From NCBI GenBank assembly GCA_951812395.1, contig CATOSD010000001.1:992001-1056000 (forward strand): 64,000 nucleotides of DNA, in the 5' to 3' direction. The position numbers were made by a program, and so were the translations under genes. This document shows, in pieces, positions 32,926-41,363 of the stretch (position 1 is its first letter; each line of letters starts with the position of its first letter). The notes under the pieces are model-generated. The model saw nothing but the letters and a program-made list of their open reading frames with translations, did no database searches and had not been told where the DNA came from. The DNA comes from an uncultured Dehalococcoidia bacterium (GTDB lineage Bacteria; Chloroflexota; Dehalococcoidia; Lucifugimonadales; CATOSD01).

Positions 32926-33309
32926 ATGGAGTGGCTGTTCGTTGCCCTGGGCGGTTCGCTCGGGGCGTTGTCGAGATTCGGAGTGGACCGCGTGGTCACG
33001 GCCGCGCTGGGGCCTGGCGTGCTGGCGACGTTCCTGGTCAACATGGCCGGCTCGTTCGCGCTGGGGGTGTTCGTGGCCGTCGAGCTGGACCGGCCCACCC
33101 TGCCGCAGGCGGCGCGCCCGTTCCTCGCGGCTGGGTTCCTGGCGTCGTTCACCACCTTTTCGACGCTCACCGTCGCCAGCATCCATCTCATTGGCGACGG
33201 CCAGGTAGCGCGCGCGTCGGTGAACCTGTTGGGGAGCCTGGCGGTGGGCCTCGCCGCCGCCTTCGCCGGTGTGGTGGCCGGACGCGAGCTTTGGACGCAG
33301 GGAGGTTGA
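32926..33309 (+). CDS. crcB: Fluoride channel FluC/CrcB
   Basis: 127 residues, four membrane helices. Hallmarks: GGSLGALSRF at the N-terminus, TFLVNMAGSFALG with the pore Asn near residue 39, and GFLASFTTFSTLTV, the conserved G.l.gfTTFSTF loop binding the central sodium in the dimer. Dual-topology homodimers export fluoride. No fluoride riboswitch is evident upstream. It is followed 4 nt later by the dCTP deaminase gene. Confidence 0.93.
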   Translation: MEWLFVALGGSLGALSRFGVDRVVTAALGPGVLATFLVNMAGSFALGVFVAVELDRPTLPQAARPFLAAGFLASFTTFSTLTVASIHLIGDGQVARASVNLLGSLAVGLAAAFAGVVAGRELWTQGG

Positions 33310-33313
33310 CAGA

Positions 33314-34129
33314 GTGTCGCTGAGCGACAGGGACATCAAGCGCGCCATACGAGCCGGCCGGCTGACGGTGGAACCCTACCGCGAAGAGGCCGTGCAGCCG
33401 GTTAGCGTCGACCTCACCCTCGGCAACAAGCTGCGCGTGTTCCGCAGCGAACGCTACTACCTCATCGACGTGAAACAGGAGATGCCAAACCTGACTGAGG
33501 TGGTGGAGATCGACGAGCTCAACCCCTTCATCCTGCACCCGGGCGCGTTCGTGCTTGGCATAACCGCCGAGTGGGTAAGGCTCCCTGCCGACCTGATGGG
33601 CCGCCTGGACGGCAAGAGCTCCCTGGGCCGGCTGGGACTGCTGGTCCACTCCACCGCCGGATTCATAGACCCCGGCTTCCAGGGCGGCATAGTGCTGGAG
33701 TTCAGCAACATATCTCCGTTGCCCATCACCCTCTACGCCGGCATGCCCATCGCCCAGATCTCCTTCTACCAGACCTCCAGCCCCGCCGAGCGGCCTTACG
33801 GCCACGGCAGTCTCGGCAGCAAGTACCAGCGCCAGGACGCGCCTACGCCCAGCCGGTACTACCTCAACTTCGCGTCCGGCGGGCGCAGGCGCTGGGAGCC
33901 GGTCACGCTGCGCCAGTGGCTGAGAGACAGCCGCTTCGAGGGGAACGTCAAGGGCCTGGCAGACGCTCTGGAACTCCCCACCAAGACAGTGGAGGACTGG
34001 GTGTACGACCGCTACAGTCCTAACGCCGAGAACCGGCGCAAGCTGTTTGCGCTGACGCGGCTGCCGGAGTACGCGCCGCACGAAGACGCCACCAGGCAAG
34101 AGGCGTTCGAAGAGCAGGGCGAGTCATAA
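33314..34129 (+). CDS. dcd: dCTP deaminase/dUTPase-family protein with C-terminal extension
   Basis: 271 residues, GTG at 33314 behind GGAGG. Residues 1-185 are Dcd: RLDGKSSLGRLGLLVHSTAGFIDPGFQG (96-124) with the trimer nucleotide site and the catalytic Glu in IVLEFSN (about 129). Standard Dcd ends near 190. Here about 80 further residues (192-271) contain a helical segment FEGNVKGLADALELPTKTVEDWVYD resembling a Cro/C1-type helix-turn-helix. The family converts dCTP to dUTP or hydrolyses both. The extension suggests a DNA-binding or regulatory role that I cannot prove. Confidence 0.85.
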   Translation: MSLSDRDIKRAIRAGRLTVEPYREEAVQPVSVDLTLGNKLRVFRSERYYLIDVKQEMPNLTEVVEIDELNPFILHPGAFVLGITAEWVRLPADLMGRLDGKSSLGRLGLLVHSTAGFIDPGFQGGIVLEFSNISPLPITLYAGMPIAQISFYQTSSPAERPYGHGSLGSKYQRQDAPTPSRYYLNFASGGRRRWEPVTLRQWLRDSRFEGNVKGLADALELPTKTVEDWVYDRYSPNAENRRKLFALTRLPEYAPHEDATRQEAFEEQGES

Positions 34130-34132
34130 GCT

Positions 34133-35218
34133 ATGTCCCACATGGAGCGCGCGCTTGAGATGGCCCGCCGCGCGATAGGCACGGTCAGCCCCAACCCTGC
34201 CGTCGGCGCGGTGGTCGTGAGCGAAGGCGTTGTCGTCGGCGAGGGTAACACGCAGCCGCCCGGCGGGCTGCACGCGGAGGTTGAGGCGCTGCGCCGCGCG
34301 GGAAGCCGGGCGGCGGGCGCGGTGATGTACACCACCCTCGAACCGCACGCCCACCACGGCAGGACCCCGCCCTGCACGCAGGCCATCATCGACGCCGGAA
34401 TCGCCGAGGTGCGCTCAGCCGTCACCGACCCCAACCCGCGCGTGAACGGCGCCGGGTTCGCCCGGCTCCGCGACGCCGGCGTCACCGTGCGCGTGGGCGA
34501 GTGCGCCGAACACGCACACGAGCTTATCGAAGCATACGCGAAACACGTCGTGACCGGCCTGCCCTTCGTGACCGCGAAGTTCGCCTCCAGCCTAGACGGT
34601 AAGATCGCCACCACCACCGGCGATTCCAGGTGGATCACCAGCGCCGAGGCCAGGGCATACGCGCACGACCTGCGGGCGGCCAGCGACGCGGTAGTGGTCG
34701 GCATCGGCACGGCGTTGGCGGACGACCCCCAGCTCACGGCCAGAGATGAGCACGGTAAGCCTCTCGCACGTCAGCCCACGCGCGTCGTGCTGGACAGCAG
34801 GGCCAGGCTGCCAACCACCGCGCGCATGTTGGCCGAGCCGGGCGATACCGTCGTCGCCGTGGCCCGCGCCCCCGATGCACGCCGCCGCGCCCTGGAGCGG
34901 GCGGGCGCTCGCGTGGTGCAGGCGCCGTCAGCGGACGGGGCCGTGGACCTGGGCGCGCTGCTCGCGGAGCTGGGCCGCGGCGACACGACCGGCGTGCTGG
35001 TAGAGGGCGGCGGCGTGCTGCTGGGGTCGCTCTTTGACGCCGGGCTGGTGGACAAGGTCGTAGCATTCGTGGCGCCCACCATCATCGGCGGGGCTGAAGC
35101 GCCCTCGTCGGTGGCAGGCGCCGGCGCTCAGCGCATCGCCGATGCCGTCCGGCTCTCACGGGTGCGTACGCTGCACTTGGGCCGGGACGTGACGATCGTG
35201 GGGTACTGCGAGAAGTAG
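34133..35218 (+). CDS. ribD: Bifunctional RibD deaminase/reductase
   Basis: 361 residues. N-terminal CDA-like deaminase: H47-A48-E49 and the TLEPxxHHGRTPPC segment. C-terminal reductase (from about 140) with AKFASSLDGKIATTTGDSRWITS and VEGGGVLLGSLFD. The first canonical zinc cysteine is replaced by H72 (EPHAHHGRTPPC); the second, C81, is retained, as is the HAE. It deaminates and reduces the pyrimidine intermediate of riboflavin synthesis. It starts 3 nt after dcd, while the other rib genes lie beyond the opposing methylase. Confidence 0.93.
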   Translation: MSHMERALEMARRAIGTVSPNPAVGAVVVSEGVVVGEGNTQPPGGLHAEVEALRRAGSRAAGAVMYTTLEPHAHHGRTPPCTQAIIDAGIAEVRSAVTDPNPRVNGAGFARLRDAGVTVRVGECAEHAHELIEAYAKHVVTGLPFVTAKFASSLDGKIATTTGDSRWITSAEARAYAHDLRAASDAVVVGIGTALADDPQLTARDEHGKPLARQPTRVVLDSRARLPTTARMLAEPGDTVVAVARAPDARRRALERAGARVVQAPSADGAVDLGALLAELGRGDTTGVLVEGGGVLLGSLFDAGLVDKVVAFVAPTIIGGAEAPSSVAGAGAQRIADAVRLSRVRTLHLGRDVTIVGYCEK

Positions 35219-35258
35219 GGCTTGGCGCGTGGATACAGCCCTGCCGCCCGCCGTCCCA

Positions 35259-36449
35259 CTAGCTGCGCTTGTCCACCAGGAACAGGTGCTCGTTCACGTG
35301 GACCGAGCGGTTGCGAAAGCTCCGGCTGCCCCGGAACGCGTTGTACCGCGTCGTGAACGTCTCGACCGGGCCGAAATGGCTGAGCGTGGCGTGCATCGTC
35401 TCCGCCGGAATGAACCCCTCGTCGTTGAACGACACCAGGACAAACGACGCGTCCAGCGACTCCAGCAGCCTCTCGAACAGCGGCAACGCCTTCGCCCGCA
35501 CGTTGTAGCCCGACCGCTGCCAGTCCCGTGGTATCCCCGACACCCGGCTGATCCGCTCGGGCCGCTCGTAGCGGAGCAGCAGGTTGAGCATGAAGTAGTT
35601 TGAGCCATACGGGTGCTGGTTGTACGGCGGATCGAGATACGCCAGGTCCAGGTCCCGCAGCCGTAGCGCAACGGCGTTGGCGTCCTGCTGAATCACCCGG
35701 TACTCGCACTCGAAGCTGCTTAGCACAGGCGCGTTCAGGACGATCCGCCCCCTGATGCGGCTCAGGGCGTCCGAGCCGGTGCCGCCGAAGCGGCCTATCC
35801 TGGTGCGGCGGTCCTTGTAGAACCCCTTGAACACTCCGGCCGTGTTGGCGTGGACTGACGCTTCGCTCAGCAACGGTCCCATCAGCATCTCCCGCGTTCG
35901 CGGAGTCAGCTCGTCCAACATGCGACGGTAGTTGTCCAGACGCCTGGCATTGCTCTTCGTGTAGAAGACACGGTCGGCCCGCGTGATTCGCGACTCGTCC
36001 TCCGGCGCGTACTGCTCCTCGATGAAGCCGGGGGGGTAGGGCGCCGACTCCACGTTCTCGTTCAGCTCCGCGACGATGGCGGAGAGCGCACCCAGGTCCA
36101 CCTCGCTTCTATTGCTCAGGAAGCATCTCGAAATCGCCGCCGCGTAAGGCTCCAGGTCGTTGCTCACCACTAGCTCGGCGTGCGCCTTGAACAGCCGTGA
36201 CACGACGCCCGACCCGCTGAAAGCGTCGAATATTCGGAGCTTCCTCTTGCCGAGCCGCTCCTTCACGCTCTCGACGGCCCCCGCGATGTGCCCCAGCAGC
36301 GCGCGCTTGTTGCCGATGTACGTGACGATCTGACGCGTGAGGTATTCAGGATTCTCAACAGTGGAGTCGCCCGCACCTACCGTTGGCTGCGGTCGCTCGC
36401 TTGCCAGCGATGTAGTCTGTTCCCCTTCGAACAAATTCCCTCCTCTCAT
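35259..36449 (-). CDS. D12-class N6-adenine DNA methyltransferase
   Basis: 396 residues. Motif order of Dam-like enzymes: YIGNKRALLGHI near 44, motif I IFDAFSGSGVVSR near 72, VVSNDLEPYA (acidic loop), the target-recognition middle portion, then catalytic DPPY in YLDPPYNQHPYGSNYF near 270. It methylates adenine at N6. No nuclease gene is adjacent, so it looks solitary. It is inserted on the opposite strand between ribD and ribE. A second possible start, TTG at 36434, sits closely downstream of a GGAGG. Confidence 0.88.
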   Translation of the reverse strand: MRGGNLFEGEQTTSLASERPQPTVGAGDSTVENPEYLTRQIVTYIGNKRALLGHIAGAVESVKERLGKRKLRIFDAFSGSGVVSRLFKAHAELVVSNDLEPYAAAISRCFLSNRSEVDLGALSAIVAELNENVESAPYPPGFIEEQYAPEDESRITRADRVFYTKSNARRLDNYRRMLDELTPRTREMLMGPLLSEASVHANTAGVFKGFYKDRRTRIGRFGGTGSDALSRIRGRIVLNAPVLSSFECEYRVIQQDANAVALRLRDLDLAYLDPPYNQHPYGSNYFMLNLLLRYERPERISRVSGIPRDWQRSGYNVRAKALPLFERLLESLDASFVLVSFNDEGFIPAETMHATLSHFGPVETFTTRYNAFRGSRSFRNRSVHVNEHLFLVDKRS

Positions 36450-36525
36450 GCCGCCATACTAGCACGCCCACCCCGCGCCCGCCGCTCTGGTAAAATGGGC
36501 CGCAACCTGGCAGCCGGGGGTCCGT

Positions 36526-37134
36526 ATGTTCACCGGAATCGTGGAAGAGGTCGGCAGCATCGCTCGCGTGGAGCCGACTGGTCTGACCGTCGCGGGGCCG
36601 AAGGTCACGTCCGACCTGAAGGTCAGCGACAGCATCTGCGTCAACGGCGCGTGCCTCACCGTCACCGCGCTTGGCGGCGACCACTTCAGCGTGGACGTGG
36701 TGCCGGAGACGCTGCGCCGCACCAACCTCGGCGCGCTGAAAGAGGGCGACCCCGTCAACCTGGAGCGCCCGCTCGCGCTGAGCGACCGCCTGGGCGGCCA
36801 CATCGTCCAGGGCCACGTCGACGCCACCGCCGCCATCGACACCATTGCCGACGACCGCGAGGCACTCCTTATCACCTTCCGTGGTGCGGCCTCAATCATG
36901 CGCTACATAGTTGAGAAAGGTTTCGTGGCAGTGGACGGAACAAGCCTCACAGTTGTAAACTGTGCTCTCGACAGGTTCTCGGTAACAATCATACCCTACA
37001 CGCGAGACAACACGGTCTTCCGCAGCCGCGCGGTGGGTGATACCGTCAACGTCGAGACCGACGTGGTTGCCAAGTACGTCGAGCGTCTGGCCTCCGTTCC
37101 GCGAGGGCCGGCGGACATATTGGACGAGCTATAG
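36526..37134 (+). CDS. ribE: Riboflavin synthase alpha chain
   Basis: 202 residues made of two similar lumazine-binding barrels: MFTGIVEEVGSI with NGACLTVTAL and, in the second, GGHIVQGHVDATA with DGTSLTVVNC. Condenses two 6,7-dimethyl-8-ribityllumazine molecules to riboflavin. A TAAAAT-like box lies at about 36492 in the 76-nt divergent gap with the methylase, and a G-rich ribosome site precedes the ATG. No room exists for an FMN riboswitch. It begins the ribE-ribBA-ribH operon. Confidence 0.95.
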   Translation: MFTGIVEEVGSIARVEPTGLTVAGPKVTSDLKVSDSICVNGACLTVTALGGDHFSVDVVPETLRRTNLGALKEGDPVNLERPLALSDRLGGHIVQGHVDATAAIDTIADDREALLITFRGAASIMRYIVEKGFVAVDGTSLTVVNCALDRFSVTIIPYTRDNTVFRSRAVGDTVNVETDVVAKYVERLASVPRGPADILDEL

Positions 37135-37149
37135 GGGGAAGCAGCAACG

Positions 37150-38382
37150 ATGCCTCTTTCGTCCGTGCAAGAAGCGATCCAGGATTTCAAGGCGGGCCGA
37201 ATCGTCATAATCGTGGACGACGAGGACCGTGAAAACGAGGGCGACTTCGCCATGGCGGCGGAGTCGGTTTCGCCGGAGGCCATCAATTTCATGGCCGCGC
37301 AGGGCAGGGGACTGATCTGCGCGCCCATGATGGGCAGCCGCCTCGAAGAGCTCAGGCTTCCCATGATGGTGCAGGACAACACCGCACGCCTGGGCACCGC
37401 GTTCACCGTGTCCGTGGACGTGCTCAAGGGCGCCACCACGGGGATATCGGCGTTCGACCGCTCCGCCACCATCAAGGCGCTGATCGATCCGGACACCGAA
37501 CCAGAGGACCTCGGACGCCCCGGCCACATCTTTCCACTGCGCTACATGGAGGGCGGCGTGCTCGTGCGCGCGGGCCAAACGGAGGCGTCCGTGGACCTCT
37601 CCCGGCTGGCCGGCATGTATCCCGCCGCCGTCATTTGCGAGGTGATGGCAGACGACGGCGAGATGGCGCGTATGCCGCAGCTTGAGCACGTGGCCGACAG
37701 ATATGGCATTAAGATAGTGTCGGTGGCCGACATCATCGCCTACCGGCGTGAGCACGAGAAGCTTATAGAGCGTGTGGCCGAGGCGCGGCTTCCCACCGTT
37801 TACGGTGAGTTCACCGCCGTCTCCTACCGCAGCATCGTGGACAAGGACGAGCACGTGGCGCTGGTGAAGGGTGACGTCGTTCCTAACGAGCCCACGCTGG
37901 TGCGCGTCCACAGCGAGTGCCTGACCGGCGACGTTTTCGATAGCGTACGCTGCGACTGCGGCGACCAGATGGCTCAGGCCCTCCAAGACATCGAGGCCGA
38001 GGGCAGGGGTGTCTTTCTGTACATGCGCCAGGAGGGACGCGGCATCGGCATCCATAACAAGCTCAAGGCCTACGCGCTGCAGGACACCGGACTGGACACC
38101 GTGGAGGCCAACCTTCAGCTTGGGTTCGCGCCGGACCTGCGCCACTACGGAGTGGGAGCGCAGATACTGGTTGACCTCGGCGTCAGAAAGATGCGGCTTC
38201 TCACCAACAACCCCAAGAAGGTGGTGGGCCTGGACAGCTTCGGCCTGGACATTGTCGAGCGCGTTCCCATTATCACCCGCTCCACCGAGCACAACCGCCG
38301 CTACCTTGCCACGAAGCAGTCCAGGCTGGGCCACATGCTCGACATCGAAGGGCCCGGCGTCGCCGCGGGTGACCAGGAGTGA
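37150..38382 (+). CDS. ribBA: RibBA: DHBP synthase / GTP cyclohydrolase II
   Basis: 410 residues. N-terminal DHBP synthase with [12 protein letters not shown] (acidic metal site, about 24-35) and RxGHIFPL near 128. The C-terminal GTP cyclohydrolase II starts near 205, with the zinc cluster [20 protein letters not shown] (C257, C268, C270) and RQEGRGIG. It supplies both substrates for riboflavin synthesis. 15 nt after ribE and overlapping ribH. Confidence 0.96.
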   Translation: MPLSSVQEAIQDFKAGRIVIIVDDEDRENEGDFAMAAESVSPEAINFMAAQGRGLICAPMMGSRLEELRLPMMVQDNTARLGTAFTVSVDVLKGATTGISAFDRSATIKALIDPDTEPEDLGRPGHIFPLRYMEGGVLVRAGQTEASVDLSRLAGMYPAAVICEVMADDGEMARMPQLEHVADRYGIKIVSVADIIAYRREHEKLIERVAEARLPTVYGEFTAVSYRSIVDKDEHVALVKGDVVPNEPTLVRVHSECLTGDVFDSVRCDCGDQMAQALQDIEAEGRGVFLYMRQEGRGIGIHNKLKAYALQDTGLDTVEANLQLGFAPDLRHYGVGAQILVDLGVRKMRLLTNNPKKVVGLDSFGLDIVERVPIITRSTEHNRRYLATKQSRLGHMLDIEGPGVAAGDQE

Positions 38383-38855
38383 GCCGCGAGCTTCAGGGCG
38401 GCCTACGCGGCGGAGGACTGCGAATCGGCATCGTCGTCGCCCGCTTCAACGACTTCATCACGTCCAAGCTGTTGGAAGGCGCGCGCGCCGCGCTGGAGAG
38501 CCACGGCGTGTCTAATGACGACGTGACCGTGGCGAGCGTCCCCGGCTCGTTCGAGATACCGCTCGCCGCCAAGAAGATGGCCGAGTCCGGCAGTTACCAC
38601 GCCGTCATCTGCCTCGGCGCGGTAATCCGGGGCGAGACCGACCACTACGAGCACGTCGCCGGCGAGGCCGCCAAGGGCATAGCCGCCGCATCGGTCTCCT
38701 CCGGCATACCCGTCATATTCGGCGTGCTCACCACCGACACGCTGGAGCAGGCCATCAACCGCGCGGGCGGCAAGCAGGGCAACAACGGCTATTCCGCCGG
38801 CGTCGCCGCCATCGAGATGGCGAACCTGGTGGCCGCCCTGGAAGCCGACGCCTAG
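38379..38855 (+). CDS. ribH: 6,7-dimethyl-8-ribityllumazine synthase
   Basis: 158 residues, GTG start overlapping the ribBA stop (GTGA). Lumazine synthase blocks: [50 protein letters not shown] (catalytic His in DHYEHV) and [12 protein letters not shown]. Forms icosahedral or pentameric assemblies. Last gene of the riboflavin operon. Confidence 0.95.
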   Translation: MSRELQGGLRGGGLRIGIVVARFNDFITSKLLEGARAALESHGVSNDDVTVASVPGSFEIPLAAKKMAESGSYHAVICLGAVIRGETDHYEHVAGEAAKGIAAASVSSGIPVIFGVLTTDTLEQAINRAGGKQGNNGYSAGVAAIEMANLVAALEADA

Positions 38856-38869
38856 TCGCCTTCCCCAAC

Positions 38870-39856
38870 GTGGTTTCGCAGCTTGTAGAAGACGCCACCA
38901 GCGGCAACCGCCGCGCGCTCGCCCGCCTGTTCACCCTCCTAGAACGTGACGACGACACTCTCGCCGCCATCGTACGCGCCACGCACACCCACGCGGGCAA
39001 CGCCTACACCGTCGGCGTCACGGGCCCCCCGGGCGCCGGCAAGAGCACCCTCGTAGACGGCCTCGTGCGCGCCTCCCGTGACGAGGGCCTGAGCGTCGGC
39101 GTGCTGGCAGTCGACCCCACCAGCCCGTTCAGCGGCGGCGCGGTGCTCGGCGACCGCATCCGGATGCAGCAGCACTTCCTCGACCGCGGCGTCTTCATCC
39201 GCAGCCTGGCCACCAAGGGCGCGCACGGCGGCCTGTCGCGCGTGGCCTGGGCCGCCGCGAGGCTGCTGGACGCCTGCGGGCGGGACGTCGTGTACGTGGA
39301 GACTGTCGGCGTGGGCCAGACCGAGCTGGAGGTGATGCGCGTGGCCGACACGGTGGTGGTAGCGGTGGTGCCGGAGGCCGGCGACGCGGTGCAGGCGATG
39401 AAGGCCGGACTCATGGAGATAGCCGACGTGTTCGTCGTGAACAAGGCCGACCGCTCCGGCGCAGACCGGATGGTCTCCGCACTCCGCACCATGCTCGAAA
39501 TCGGCGAGCACCGCCCGGACTGGATGCCGCCGGTGATAGCGTCCCAGGCGCACCGCAAGCTGGGCATCCCCGAGCTGCACGACGCCATCGCGCGCCACCG
39601 TGAGAGCCTGCAGGAAGGCTGCGGTCTTAGCAGGCGCCGCGGCGAGCGGCTGCGCGAGGAGTTCACCCGCACCCTCGCCGAGCGCATCCAGTCACGCCTG
39701 GCCGACGCCACGTCCCCTGGCGGCGCGCTCGCCGACCTCGCCGCCCGCGTCGAGCGCGGCGAGGTCGACCCGTACACGGCGGCGGGCCAGGCAATGGCCG
39801 AGGGCATAGCGCTTGGAAGATTCGCATCCCTTGAAGATCCTTGCGGTATAAAATAG
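38870..39856 (+). CDS. meaB: MeaB/ArgK-type GTPase
   Basis: 328 residues, GTG start 14 nt after ribH. G3E-type GTPase: P-loop GVTGPPGAGKSTL (about 45-57), DPTSPFSGGAVLGDRIRM switch, ETVGVGQTE, and VVNKADR (NKxD) near 188, with a C-terminal helical dimerisation arm. MeaB protects and loads cobalamin into methylmalonyl-CoA mutase. No mutase gene lies in the window, but propionate/odd-chain metabolism fits the acyl-CoA genes. Confidence 0.92.
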   Translation: MVSQLVEDATSGNRRALARLFTLLERDDDTLAAIVRATHTHAGNAYTVGVTGPPGAGKSTLVDGLVRASRDEGLSVGVLAVDPTSPFSGGAVLGDRIRMQQHFLDRGVFIRSLATKGAHGGLSRVAWAAARLLDACGRDVVYVETVGVGQTELEVMRVADTVVVAVVPEAGDAVQAMKAGLMEIADVFVVNKADRSGADRMVSALRTMLEIGEHRPDWMPPVIASQAHRKLGIPELHDAIARHRESLQEGCGLSRRRGERLREEFTRTLAERIQSRLADATSPGGALADLAARVERGEVDPYTAAGQAMAEGIALGRFASLEDPCGIK

Positions 39857-39929
39857 AGTCGACGAATGTGGTGCATTGGGTCTAGAATGTAGTTCAAATA
39901 GCTTGGCAACCGGTGAGGATGTAAGATTG

Positions 39930-40784
39930 ATGTACAAGGGATTGTGTGTCATAAATATGAAGGGTGGTGTCGGCAAGACTACGGTGGCCGTCAATCTAGC
40001 GTTGGCTGCGGCAGACCGAGGCCTGAAGACCCTAGTAGTCGACCTAGATCCACAGTTCAATGCCAGCGTCTACCTGATGGGTGAACGAGCCTATGAAAAC
40101 CACATAAGTTCAGGGGGGCTAACAGTCTTCGACATATTCGAACAGCACTCGCCATTGCGAGACCCCCAACGACCTACTCCGACCGCTGACACTGTCATTT
40201 ACAGTAGCGTCAGCAGATATTGGGCCTCCGTTGGAGATTCGGGGCGTGTAGATGTTGTACCCTACCAGTTGGAGTTGGCAGCCACATTGAAGAACCCGTC
40301 GGGTAAGGCGCATTTAGCGTCGTCGTTCTTGCAGCAACATGCCCCCGACTACGATCTGGTCATTGTAGATCCGCCCCCGACTGACTCAATGGCGACTGAT
40401 GCGGCATATCTGGCTACAAATCACGTGCTTGTTCCAGTACGTCCAGAGTTCCTCAGTTCGATAGGCTTTCCACTTCTGGCAAGGTCAGTCAACTCATTCA
40501 GGAGCCAGTACCCTAGTCATCCACTGGAAGTTGTCGGTGTATTCCTAGAAAACGTCAACATGAGAGCGAATCCTGACGAGTATTGGCTGACCAAGAGAGC
40601 TGCGAAGAGTTTCGCCTCTGCCCAAGCGTGGAAATTCTTGGAGCACGAACTGCGTTATTCTCGGTCTTACGTTAAGAGTGCCCGCGAAGGAACACCTATT
40701 AGTAGAACTCGCAATGCCAATTATCGCGTCAGAGGAGAGTTCCGCAGGTTCGCCGACGAGGTGTTCGACTCAATAGGGGTGTGA
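39930..40784 (+). CDS. ParA-family ATPase
   Basis: 284 residues. Deviant Walker A NMKGGVGKTTVAVNLA at about 9-24, VVDLDPQFNAS (Walker A') and LVIVDPPPTDS (Walker B with the extra acidic residue) define a ParA/Soj-like ATPase. There is no N-terminal helix-turn-helix, so it is a stand-alone ATPase. Codon usage and base composition are visibly less GC-rich than meaB upstream or the VWA gene downstream. Followed after 3 nt by an unknown gene, which takes the place where parB would be expected. The start at 39930 is the first conserved Met; an upstream in-frame ATG at 39876 is possible. Confidence 0.85.
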   Translation: MYKGLCVINMKGGVGKTTVAVNLALAAADRGLKTLVVDLDPQFNASVYLMGERAYENHISSGGLTVFDIFEQHSPLRDPQRPTPTADTVIYSSVSRYWASVGDSGRVDVVPYQLELAATLKNPSGKAHLASSFLQQHAPDYDLVIVDPPPTDSMATDAAYLATNHVLVPVRPEFLSSIGFPLLARSVNSFRSQYPSHPLEVVGVFLENVNMRANPDEYWLTKRAAKSFASAQAWKFLEHELRYSRSYVKSAREGTPISRTRNANYRVRGEFRRFADEVFDSIGV

Positions 40785-40787
40785 GTC

Positions 40788-41318
40788 ATGAAAAAGTACA
40801 GCAAAGGATTCTTGGAAGATTTGGCTCGATTGGTTAGCCACGGTCCGGGTGAGATAGAGCGCCTGATATCAGACCTATCGGATCCTGGTCGCCGAAAAGC
40901 GCTGATCCATTCGCTGAAGCTGATTGGTGAAGTCGCACATGACTTTGAGAATGGCCACCAGAAGAAAAAGGCACCTGCTTCGTTTTCGTACATCGACATA
41001 AACATTCCCGAGACAGCCAGATCTGACCCCGGCAGCCGCGAAAAGCTTGAGGCTATCCTTAGAGTTCTAAAAACTACAGAATCCCTTCAAAGTCGGCCTG
41101 TGCTCGTTAGCTTGGCGGAACGGTTGGATGTTCCGCTGGCCAAGAAGGATTCCAGAGCGCGTGTTGTACAGAAGATCATCAACAGGCTTGCTCAGTGTGA
41201 CGGTGAGCAACTCACGCGCGCATTCGCCGAAGTCCGAAAGGCCGATAGAGGCTCGACGGAGTCCTTCATGGATCTGGCGTCCTTCATCACGAATAGTCCC
41301 AGGAGTGGCACACACTGA
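40788..41318 (+). CDS. Unknown protein linked to ParA-like ATPase
   Basis: 176 residues, highly charged and helical, no known domain recognised. It begins MKKYSKGFLEDLARLVSHGP, has a lysine-rich linker (HQKKKAPASF) near 77 and a second helical part with DSRARVVQKIINRLA. No helix-turn-helix or ParB box is visible. It is coupled to the ParA-like gene (3-nt gap), shares its lower GC, and is convergent with the VWA gene. Could be an effector or adaptor of a ParA-driven positioning or defence system; this is speculation. Confidence 0.62.
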   Translation: MKKYSKGFLEDLARLVSHGPGEIERLISDLSDPGRRKALIHSLKLIGEVAHDFENGHQKKKAPASFSYIDINIPETARSDPGSREKLEAILRVLKTTESLQSRPVLVSLAERLDVPLAKKDSRARVVQKIINRLAQCDGEQLTRAFAEVRKADRGSTESFMDLASFITNSPRSGTH

Positions 41319-41363
41319 ATTCACATTAGATTCGCCGGCCAACCCCAACGGTAGATCCGGCCC

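Noticed and set aside
36450..36525. FMN riboswitch before the riboflavin operon
   Set aside because: Only 76 nt between divergent genes and no RFN-element-like sequence seen.
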